A model generated the notes under the pieces. The model ran no database searches and was not told the origin of the DNA. It saw nothing but the letters and a program-made list of their open reading frames with translations. A program made the position numbers and the translations under genes. Shown here one piece after another: positions 46,962 through 57,600 of a stretch of 64,000 nt of DNA. Each line of letters starts with the position of its first letter. Position 1 is the stretch's first letter. Source of the stretch: Panorpa germanica (lineage: Eukaryota > Arthropoda > Insecta > Mecoptera > Panorpidae); assembly GCA_963678705.1 (NCBI GenBank), contig OY783214.1, forward strand, positions 4,030,001-4,094,000, in the 5' to 3' direction.

Positions 46962-47092
46962 CTGTGCATAGTCATTGGAGGCCTCTGAGCATATGTAAGT
47001 GCTGGAGGAGGTTGTGACGTGGGGGCATGTTCAGCTCCCCGAGGAGGTCCTGGGCCTGCCCCCACCGTCACGGAGCGCACTGCGGCCTCCAT
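46962..47092 (-). CDS. Smrter: NCoR/SMRT-family corepressor, first coding exon
   Basis: On the minus strand ATG at 47092-47090 opens a 131-base coding exon whose product begins MEAAVRSVTVGAGPGPPRG and ends TYAQRPPMTMH plus two bases of an Arg codon. The donor CACAG, then GTAAGAC, is strong. The frame joins exactly to the exon at 12442. The exon is far richer in G+C than its surroundings. The upstream limit is unknown; TTATGCAG at about 47135 is a possible acceptor. An out-of-frame ATG lies 16 bases upstream of the chosen start. Confidence 0.85.
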
Positions 47093-47580
47093 GAACCAAA
47101 TGGAGCATCACTTATTCAAATTGTTAACAAAACACTGCATAATATATGTATTTTACATATCAATATTTGATTCAAATATTTAATAATTAAATATACGATA
47201 TTTAAAACAAGCACGCTCTCAATAATGCACCGCTATCACTTCCGATAATTTTTAAATACTTATTAAAAAAATATACTTGAATTTATTTATTATTAAAATT
47301 TAAAAATGTAATTTTAGTAAAGTTGCACTATATTCGACATTTACGATATTTAAATTACACACGTTAATTTAAAATTTATTATTAAGTATACTGCGTTGCA
47401 CATCAAATTTATATTTTTCACTTTAGTTGACATTTTTCTAACGAATAATCCACATGCTTTTTATATATTTTATTTTCACTGGTTTTTTTCAATAACTGGT
47501 TAATATTATTAATAAATCTAACACTGGCAAGCTTAAAACCATGTTGATGGACCATCCAAAGTGCCTGGAACAAAGAAAAT

Positions 47581-48015
47581 ATGTATATTGATTCGCAAGT
47601 AAATAATAACATCGTAATTATGAATCAGAGTTCCGAAATGGAACAATGCATTCAAAATTGGGGAGACACTTACAAACGTCTCCCGAAACAATCACATTAT
47701 GAAACGTTCTCAATAGGCAATGTCAAAATATCAACAAAAAATATATTTCTAAAAAAAGCAAAAACATGATAATTATTTTGAAAACAATATGAAAACAATA
47801 CACACAAAAATGATTTCAGAATAGAAATTGTATGAAAATGCAAAGCTACCTAGAAGTGAATATCAAAGACTGAAGAAAAAAAGTGTTGTACCATCGATGA
47901 GGCGATGATGGAACATTATCTACATCTACGATACAGATTAGAATATTTTAACGAATTAGAGTATGATTTAAATTACGTTTCAGAGATTTTATCCCAAACT
48001 CTATTAACTAAATAG
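47581..48015 (+). pseudogene. possible decayed or intron-containing small gene
   Basis: A 62-codon frame opens at 47581 (MYIDSQVNNNIVIMNQSSEM ... FLKKAKT). About 65 bases after its stop, coding-like sequence resumes in another frame (AKLPRSEYQRLKKKSVVPS at about 47838-47900). It then continues in the first frame with MMEHYLHLRYRLEYFNELEY and DLNYVSEILSQTLLTK, ending at a stop at 48015. The amino-acid composition looks like a helical protein rather than random AT-rich DNA. The frame change near 47900 and the intervening stops mean it is either a pseudogene or has unrecognised introns. I do not recognise a family. It lies upstream of, and divergent from, the corepressor's start exon. Confidence 0.3.
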
Positions 48016-49500
48016 AAGACTTCTGAATTCATTTAACAACCGAATACTTTAAAATGTGCAATGAATAATTCATGGATTGTACATAAATAAGTTAGGAAAC
48101 GGATGTGGGCAAACGTGAATCAATAATAATTATATTTTCTACATTATGTACAATTTATAATAGAAGAAAGCACGTTCATAAATCAACTAAACAAAGAAAA
48201 AATTACGAGCATATTTGAAATTAATATTTAAATTAGTACGCACTTTATTAACATTTATGGTAAAACTATTTTGTAAATAACGTATTTGCGAAATGACATC
48301 ACTTGTTTAAAGCCTTAATTTATGTACAATGTGGATTTGTTAGCAAAATTTATTTTACACTGAATTGGACTTAGAAAATAAAATTGCCATGTACTCAAAA
48401 TAATTCCAACATTTTTGTACTTTGCTGATGTTTGTCTGGGGAAATTTAACTGAAAAGTTATTTAGTACTTATTCAATAAATATATAAATTAATAATTACA
48501 ATTTAGTATGAAATGAAATAAACACAAAACTTTTTAATTTACATGAAAAACAGTTATTTGAAAAATATCTGAAAATGTCACATTTCACTTATATAAAAAC
48601 TTTCATATTTATGAGTGTTCAAAGGTTTTGAATGGAATTATATAAATATGAGTTTTAGGGCAATGATTAAGCGAAGTAAAACAGAAAAATAATTTTACTA
48701 ACACATATGGTACGACTACACTATTAAATTAAATTAAAAATTATAATAATGCAAAGCACACAAAGAGTTTTAACAAAAGCACTATTAAGCAGCATGATAG
48801 GTTAAAAAGATATTTAAATTATTTATAATTAAGGAATTTTGCAATTCTATAACCGTTAGAAACATTTTTAATTAGCTAGAGATAAAATTATTAATAATAA
48901 TTCTATTAAAAATAAAATGTTATGTAATAAATTTGTTTTAGATTTAGAAACGCACGTTTAATGGAACACTCAAAATTATAAAATAGAACTTGTAAAGCCA
49001 TTAATTGCATAATATTCATTAATTATGAATGTATAGCAAACGAGAAATATTTATTGTAGAATATCGTATGTTTTTAGTAGCACATTGTTTACAAGAAGTT
49101 ACAAACTATTGTTTAAATCGTTCGTTGTAAGAAATAAAATCATAAATTGACAAACACAGAATTAACAAAAATACACTTATTTTTAAAACAGCATCATTAA
49201 ATAAAATATTTCTTACATTTAAAGCACAAACACTCAAAAAACAATTATATTTTACAGAAAAATGTATAGGTTCCACGTAGTATGCTTATACACTTCATAT
49301 ACTCTCATGTTTGTACACGAATGGAAAGAAATATATAAACACTGAGAAATTCAGACAATGCAACACTAAAACACTTATTAAAATATACACACCTAAAGTA
49401 AACACTAATTAACACATTAAAAAATGCATTTTCAAATTATTATCAAAGTCATTGAACTATATAAGTTGAAAATTTACGTGGAAAATAGTATCCCAGGCAA
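48016..49500. other. upstream DNA, no gene seen
   Basis: Very AT-rich, without open frames or recognisable repeats. It may be a 5'-UTR intron of the corepressor gene. Confidence 0.35.
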
Positions 49501-49690
49501 TATCGTGAATCGGTACGCACAAGGCATGAGGCACGGGATCGCGAGGGCACGGGCACGGTCGACTGAGGGGACAGAGGAACTCCATGGACGAGTCCAATGT
49601 AGTAGAGGGGAGTCTCATGCAAGAAGGCCTTTGTTAAACACGCAAATGTTAATCCAGTCAAGAATCCGTTATCCTTGTGGCTTACGTTCT
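49500..49690. other. GC-rich island, possible 5' non-coding exon
   Basis: A local rise in G+C (ATCGCGAGGGCACGGGCACG) amid AT-rich DNA. Both strands have short open frames, neither with a domain. Position and composition suggest regulatory or 5'-untranslated sequence of the corepressor gene, but no clear splice pair was established. Confidence 0.3.
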
Positions 49691-49785
49691 ATAAATAAAT
49701 ATAAGAAAATATGTTAATTTAATATTAGAAAATACTTTTTAATTAATATTGTTTCATTAAAATGTATTTATATATATTTACTTAC

Positions 49786-49960
49786 ACCACTTTAAAATTT
49801 AAAACTTGCTTAAACACTGCGTGTAAGTTATCGTAATTCTGAAACATGGCCGCCATAAACTCAACATGCCAGACATTCACAAGAAATTAAACTACGACTT
49901 ACGTTTATACATTTTGTATAAATCTTGTTCCTTCTGTTGTGTTGAACGTAGGTACTTTCA
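49786..49960 (-). promoter_or_regulatory. candidate corepressor promoter and first non-coding exon
   Basis: On the minus strand ATGGCGGCCATG (49845-49856) contains the ATGGCGGC core recognised by YY1/Pho factors, often found near start sites of broadly expressed genes. It is followed about 65 bases later by a strong donor GTAAGTAAA (49785 downward). This order would fit a non-coding exon 1 spliced to the ATG exon. The transcription start itself is not visible. Confidence 0.3.
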
Positions 49961-50358
49961 TTATAAATGGTTAAAAAAGGGCAGGATAGTACGAAATTGT
50001 TTTAAAATCTTTAATGTTTAATAATCAAAATATGTAATAATAATTATATTGTTTATTTTTTGATAATAATTCGTAATTGCTGATAGTTGTTATTGTTATT
50101 ATTTTGAAAGCATAGTCCAAGACCATAGACACCCTCAGATAGTCAAAAGGGACAATTGACCACTCCAGAAATTAAAAACAGATACGGAGCCAAAGATTTT
50201 GCAATAAGATTGCATTGAACTTCAAGTTTTGCACTTAAAGATTATAGAAACATGCATAAGAGGAAGGCAACTAGGCTTATTTGTGTTCAGCATTTTGGTA
50301 AACAACGGTCTTTAAATTTTCATATTCTTTCAAAAACAATATTAAATATTCCAAAACT

Positions 50359-50393
50359 ACACCGCTGCCTAATAAGTTTATGATTATGTAAGG
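50359..50393 (-). repeat. SINE family S fragment
   Basis: CTACACCGCTGCCTAATAAG then TTTATGATTATGTA matches the complement of the middle of the SINE at 45300. Confidence 0.45.
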
Positions 50394-50504
50394 AAATTAC
50401 GTTAAGAAAATGTAGCGTTGTTCGGGGGAATCTAATTCGAAAACGCAGCAAATTGAAGCATGTGTATTCTTGATTTTTAACAACCTGGATTCTAACAATT
50501 TTTT

Positions 50505-50720
50505 CTTTTTTTATTTAACTTATTTAAGGTCAGCTTATTCAGACGATAAGTCCTTCTACTATGTTGGCAGTATTTAAGGTGTCGTGACCTCATACATGTG
50601 AACTACACCGTTGCCTAATAAGTTTACGATCAATGCATATACATAATCAAATTAATTTAATACCTACCAAACAAAAATAAAAACTCTGGTCTGGTGATCC
50701 TGCCCACGTCATCTAACAAT
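50505..50720 (-). mobile_element. SINE family S, diverged minus-strand copy
   Basis: The complement of the 45300 SINE body is recognisable: ATGTTGGCAGTATTTAAGGT, GTCGTGACCTCATACATGTG, CTACACCGTTGCCTAATAAG. The tRNA-like head is degraded at the right side (CTGGTCTGGTGATCCTGCCC). Confidence 0.6.
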
Positions 50721-51066
50721 CTTTGATTAAGAAAATTGTTATAATAAAATCAAATTTTATATAACAATATATAAATCTGTTATACTTTTGTTCAGCAAAA
50801 CTTAAACATACAAGCCATTTCAGTTACTCGCATAATTTAATTCACTTTATTTGATACAAATTAATCTTTTTTGAGGTATTTATGTGCAGTTACATACGAG
50901 TATATTTATATAGATTTCGGAGAAAAATTGAAATTTAATTTTCTTGCAGATGGAAGTTTTAAGTAAGTTCCTACACTCACTCCCTTTTCCCTCTACTCCT
51001 TTGTATTTTTCTTCATACCGTATATGCTAGCTTAGTTTATGCTTTTATAATATAGGAACTAACGGG

Positions 51067-51074
<8 letters not shown>

Positions 51075-51155
<81 letters not shown>
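51075..51155. repeat. (TA)n microsatellite
   Basis: About 80 bases of pure alternating TA. Confidence 0.95.
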
Positions 51156-51156
<1 letters not shown>

Positions 51157-51159
<3 letters not shown>

Positions 51160-52754
51160 TTAGCTATAGCACAAAGTGCGATCGATGGCATACGCCTTAA
51201 AGTGAAACCATTCAGAGCAACTCTTTAAACATTTTTCTCAATTCTGTAGAAATCACTTTTTAAGATCTCAACAACAATTTTTTTCATTACTTTACATAAA
51301 ATAATTTAAAAATATATCTACATACTTACAAATGTTCTGAAAAATAATAAACTGAAACTAAAAAATATGCAATTCATATGTTAGTGTTTTTGTCACTAAA
51401 CAGCATTTCCTGTACAGAGGCGTATTGGCGCACAGTGGTTTAAAACACGAATCTAACTGGATAAATGTTTAAATTTATATCAGCTCAGAAAAATAAACAT
51501 TTTTGGTTTAACGGTGTTACAAACCCTCCTCTTCCCCCATAGTGGTAACTAAAAAACTAAACTTAATTAGGCTATTCAATATCATTCACAAATTGAATTA
51601 TTCATCGTTCATATATTTATTGTAAATTATTTTCTGTGCAAGTGATTTTATTTGTTTATATAAGGATACGTTTCCTGCAGATTTGGACTATATTTCTCAT
51701 TCAGTGGAGCCATCTGAAACCCTCTCCCAGCGGGGGGATATTCAGATCACTGTACGTCTAGGTCGAAATGTACTGGCAATATTCACAAATTCTGATTAGA
51801 TGCGGTACTAGAAGAATTGTTCTTTCATAATCCACTTTGGTCAGAAAGGATGTTGAGAAGTAATAAACTAATTTAAGTTAAAATAGGGGAGGAGAAGTAG
51901 TAAGAATTGGAAAATGAACCGGTGTATATAAGTGTTATTTTGTCATTGTTATATTTATCATTAACAAAATATTTGTTATACTTTCAAAATAGTTTTAAAT
52001 GGTCTAATTGTGACAGTATACATAACCTAACATTTATAATATTGTGTCAAGTTCTGCAGACTTGATATAGTCGAAAAACTAGGGATCAACTTTAAAAATG
52101 TGTGGTACAACTATGTGTTGACCAAAAATATGAACCTTTTAATTAGTTATAGTGCTTATTGAAATTCTAAATCCAAATACCTCACAAAAGTACACTTCAA
52201 CATCACTTTTTGAACTACAATTTCTTAATCTTCATTAAAACGTTATCAGTGCATTGAGCTAGATATAAAAATGACGTTCATGTACACTTCATACTATTTT
52301 TAAAGTCGGAACTATTCTATTTCTAAACTAACCTCTGAAGCAATTCTAAATATAACATTAAATTTTTGTTATTCCAAATTGATAATTATAACTTTTTAAT
52401 TCTAAATGTATATTCTAAATTACATGAAACACAAAAATAAAAACATACCAACACTGTATTTCTTTGATTAAGAAGAATCTAAGACTACTCAAATTATTTT
52501 TGTAGTTATGCAACTTACAATTTCTTAGAAAATAATTTTCTCTTTTTTTTCAATACCTGTTAATCGTTAAATTCAACCCCAATGTGTCTACCTGGATGTA
52601 ATAATCTATCCGAGGTATTTTCTACCCGAACTAAGTACATAAATGAACCTTTATTCCCCTAACAAAACATAACCTGACTCAACCTTCCAAGTTCTCATTT
52701 TGAAACTAGTTTTTGTCGGAATAGAAATAGGAACAACTATTAGCACGACCTTTT
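51157..52754. other. upstream DNA, no gene seen
   Basis: AT-rich, with no open frame of interest and no repeat boundary recognised before the LTR element. Confidence 0.4.
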
Positions 52755-52758
52755 CTAC

Positions 52759-53506
52759 TGTTGTAAGTACGCATATGTCGCACTTACCTTTTATTTTTAA
52801 TGATATTAAATGTTAATTATGTAATAGAATTATATTATGTAAACAGTTTTTGTATTAGTATTAAGATTGTAAAGAATAATTATTTAAGTTTAGCGCTTAT
52901 AAATATTGTCTCTGGTTTGTGGAGATTAATATTGATTTAATGCTGGTAATTCAGTATTGGCGTTCTGTGATGTGAAATAAATTATTATATATTAAATTGC
53001 ACAAGACGCTGAAAGCCAGTCTTCTCCTGAGTCTCAAAGCAAGCATTACTATTCGCAACTTCGTACGTATTGAATAGTGAGCACATTTCAACTATTAATT
53101 AAATTATAACACTATAGAATTACATTTTGTTTTATATCTGTCATCTTCGTTAATCTAATAAAATACTATTGTAATTAAGTAAGCAGATATAATATTACAA
53201 CGAATAAATGATATATTTTAATAAAAGTGTTTGTATTAATAGTAATAAAAAGATACTAATTGTTCAACCGTCGCATGTCGCAACGAGGTTACTTTAGACC
53301 GCTCAAGTATTCTCTAATTGCAACAATACACCGTCTGAACAAGAATCCTTATTAATCATCTTAAGAAAGATATTCGATTACTACTGTAATTGGTGTTGGA
53401 AGTCGTCAACTGAAGAATCTACTACCAGAAGCTAGCATCCCTGCAGAATGTACTAGTAAGCTGAGTAATCTCCTCCAGAACGACAATACGACACAATTTT
53501 ACAACA
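52759..53506 (+). repeat. 5' LTR of copy 2
   Basis: 748 bp, TG...CA. It carries the TATA-like CTTATAAATA and AATAAA in the same relative places as in copy 1. The 20-base phrase after GAGTCTCAA differs from copy 1 and the block is about 25 bases shorter. Confidence 0.9.
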
Positions 53507-53507
53507 T

Positions 53508-53527
53508 TGGTGTCAGGTGGGGTCTCG
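53508..53527 (+). other. primer-binding site, tRNA-Leu-like
   Basis: TGGTGTCAGGTGGGG begins one base after the LTR end, identical to copy 1. Confidence 0.6.
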
Positions 53528-53952
53528 AAGAGATATTCCTACACATAAATATCCAAGAGGTACGCCCAAAATTTTTTTCTATATATTCTACACCTGGATG
53601 CAGATCAATTATTCTGGATACCACTACGTCGATCGATTATTTCCAAGATTGCCGAAGAGTACGAGATAGAACGTCAATTCATCTGTATTTCACATAATTT
53701 TTCTACAAGTCCGGTGGATGTAAAACAACAGCCCGCTGAACCAGAAAAAAAAAAGAAATCTTTTGCCCCCAGCGAATGGATGGATGCTTCTAGAACAAAT
53801 GGAATAATCTAAACTGATGTTAATCGTTTCCAGAACCCTGCACACAGCTGTACATAGATCAAAATCGAAAGTTTTTTTTGTTAAGTATAATAAGACAGTA
53901 TCTTTTTATCTTGTATACAATTATTATCATAAATTGATAATTGTATTTTTTT

Positions 53953-54290
53953 CTATTAGTAGCATCCTTGTAATTCATTGAAGCTATTATTTTTTTAGTA
54001 TTATATTCAATACTTTTGAATATTTGCTATAACCTATCTATTAGTAGCATCCTTGTAATTCATTGAAGCTATTATTTTTTTTTAGTATTATATTCAATAC
54101 TTTTGAATATTTGCTATAACCTATCTATTAGTAGCATCCTTGTAATTCATTGAAGCTATTATTTTTTTAGTATTATATTCAATACTTTTGAATATTTGCT
54201 ATAACCTATCTATTAGTAGCATCCTTGTAATTCATTGAAGCTATTATTTTTTAGTATTATATTCAATACTTTTGAATATTTGTTATAAAA
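53953..54290 (+). repeat. leader tandem repeat, four units
   Basis: Units of 80-87 bases begin at 53953, 54038, 54125 and 54210, each with CTATTAGTAGCATCCTTGTA. Unit lengths differ slightly through a poly-T run. A degenerate fifth unit follows. Confidence 0.85.
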
Positions 54291-54665
54291 TAACAATTTT
54301 GTAGCATCATTGTTCAATATTTTTAGTATTATATCCAATACTTTTGAATATCTACTATAATATTTCCTATAATTGTTTCTACAATTATATTAATTCATGT
54401 TTAATATTTTTAGAACATCTTTATGAACGAGAAAGAATTTTGAAAAGGAGAAGTAAAGAGCTGAAGCAGTTAGATAGCAGTCTGTTCAATCAGAGAGACT
54501 ACCTTCCTGTTACAACTGCGGTGTCTGAGCCCCATCGGAAATTTCCAGTGAGTTACTGTTTTCGCTAACAATTTTTCCTTGTCAGAATCCTATTTTTCGG
54601 AGAGTCGTTTATTGGTACAAAATAATCTTTAGTCTGTATATTATATATAACTTTAATTAAGTACT

Positions 54666-57600
54666 ATGGCACCGAACGTTCATTCACTCACACTAGTTGA
54701 GAATACAATCAATCTAATTAATGAGTTTTCAAAAAATCTAGAAGTCCAATCAACATCCTTAACAATAGTTGAATTAAAAATCAAAAACTTAGACAAAGCT
54801 TGGGTTAAATATAGTAGTATCGTAGAAGCATTGCTTCCAACTCTAAAAAATGAAGAAGCTTCGGCTATCGTTAGTAAGTCTATGGAAGTTGAAAGTATTT
54901 ATGACGACACTCTTATTTACTTGTTGAATTATAAGCAAACATTTGAGAATGATACACATATTGTAGACGACTCAAAAAGTATAGATTCAATAAAAAATCT
55001 GAACTTAAGTCCAATGCAACTAACCGTTTTTGATGGAGAATATATTAATTGGCAAAGTTTTATGGAATTATTTACAAATTTAATTCGTAATAATAGTAAA
55101 CTATCAAGCATTGAAAAAATGCATTATTTAAAGTTAAATTTGTCAGGAGAACCACTCAAACTCATAAAGAATTATCCTTTAACAAATGATAATTACGAAA
55201 TTGTTTGGAACATCCTTTGTAAACGTTATGATAACAAGGTAGCACTTATTGAAACCTGTTTAAACAATTTAATAAACTACAATGTTATACGTTTAGAGTC
55301 CGAAATCAATATCAAAAAACTACTAGATGAAATTAATGAATCGATTAGAGCATTAACCGAATTGGGGATATATTCTAATCATTCAGATTTTATGTTAATA
55401 CATATTTTAAAGACCAAATTAGATTTTAATTCGTCAAAGGAATGGGAAAACAGAAATAATTCTGAATTACCAACCTTAAATGAATTTACAGAGTTTCTGG
55501 AGAGACGGTGGCGCAATCTAGAAAGAAGAAGGCATATTAAAGTCAAAACATATCCAAGCGTTCCTAATTCTAATAGTAAACCAGTTTCAAGCAAGCAAAT
55601 TCCTAATAAGGTCGAAACAAAAACTAAAAATTTGTTCTGTAACCATTGTAAGAAAAGTGGTCATACAGAAAAGTATTGTTTTATTAAGAAGGAAAATCTA
55701 GATACGGGTAACCCTATTGCTCAAGTTAATACTTGTAGGGAGGCCACAATTTTATCAGAACCTTCTACTTGTTGTGAAAGATCGAAACATCTTATATCTG
55801 ATGGTTCTCAAGTATCTTTTACTAACAAGACACAACACAATTCAAATAATGAATTATGTTTTTTTTATGATTTTGATGAGATCAATACGGGTAATTTACA
55901 AAATAATAATGATATTCTAAGTTTTGACAGTAAAAATAAAAATGTTAAGGCTAAGCAAACAGTTGACACTATCCAATTCAAGATGGTCGCAGCCAAAGCT
56001 AAAACCGTATCATTTTTATTAGATACTGGTTCTCAAATCTCCTTGATTAAACAAAATATTTTAAATAACAATGTCAGAATTAATAATAAATCTAAAATTC
56101 TATTGAAGGGTATTTCTGAAGGCACGCCTTATACCTTAGGTTCACTGAAAACTTCTATAATTTTAGATAGTAATAAGTCGAAACAAACTTTACAGGTTGT
56201 GTCAGAAAATTTCCCCATTAAACACGATGGAATTATAGGGTTAGATATTTTACGGAAACTAAATGCAGTAATTAATCTAAAAATGAACAGTGTACAATTC
56301 TCAGAATGTGGCAAAGTAATTGAGCTCCCACTTATAAATATAAACAATATCGTTTTACCAGCACGTACGAGGAAGATAATTCCTATGTCAGGTTCTACAG
56401 TAGGAGTTTGTGTAGCCAGGGAATTGTTACCTGAAGTTTTTTTAGCTAATGCATTAATCAAGCCCGTCAAAAATATTTTCTATATTTCAATAATAAATTC
56501 TTCAATAAAAAATATAATACTTAGTAATTTCAAACCGAATATCATACCGATAGATCAATTTAGTATTTACCATTTTTCAAAATCAAGTCCTAACAACCGT
56601 AAGGAACTTTTATTAAACAATTTAAATCTTTCACATGTCAATTCAGAATTAGTAACAGAATTAATAGAAATCTGTGACAGCTTTAATGACATATTTTTTT
56701 TACCGGGAGACAAGTTATCTTGTACGAGCGCATTAAGTCATAAGATAAAGATTAATTCTTCTAAACCCGTTAACGTTAAACCGTATCGATTGCCCCATGC
56801 GCAAAAAGAGATTGTGGAAAAGCATATTCAGGAACTGTTGGTCAACAACATAATTGAAGAAAGCGACTCACCCTATAACGCACCTTTATTAGTAGTACCA
56901 AAAAAACCAGATGCGTTAGGTAATAAACAATTCCGCGTAGTAGTCGATTTCCGTAAACTTAACGAGCAGACAACAAGTGACGCCTATCCTTTGCCTCTTA
57001 TACATGATATACTGGACCAACTTAGTGGTGCAAAATTTTTCTCTACCCTTGACTTAGCAAGCGGTTTTCACCAGGTCCCTATGCTTCCCGAAGATAAAGA
57101 GAAAACAGCATTTAGTGCGAACTTTAAACACTATCAATTTGTAAGAATGCCATTCGGACTTAAAGGAGCCCCCCCCATGTTTCAGAGACTTATGTCTCAC
57201 GTTCTCACAGGTTTGCAAGGAATAGATTGCTTAATCTATCTGGACGATGTAGTCATTTTTGGAAAAAACATTTCTGAGCACAACCAAAGATTAAAAAACG
57301 TTTTTTCTAAATTACGGGAACATAATTTGAAGCTCCAACCATCCAAATGTAACTTTCTACATAAAGATTTGATTTATTTAGGTCACGTTATTAATGAAAC
57401 AGGTATTCTACCAGATCCTTCTAAAGTAGAAGCAATAAAGAATTTCCCCATTCCAAACAGTCCTAAACAAATTAAAACATTTTTGGGTATGTCTGGTTAT
57501 TATCGCCGACATATACCGCATTACGCAGAGATAGCCAAACCACTATATAATGCAGCAAACAGTAATGTTAAAGTATTAGAATGGTCAGACCAATGCGACG

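Noticed and set aside
49449-49717. 70- and 97-residue frames in the GC-rich island
   Set aside because: Open frames on both strands in a GC-rich patch lack stops by composition; there is no homology-like pattern or splice pair.
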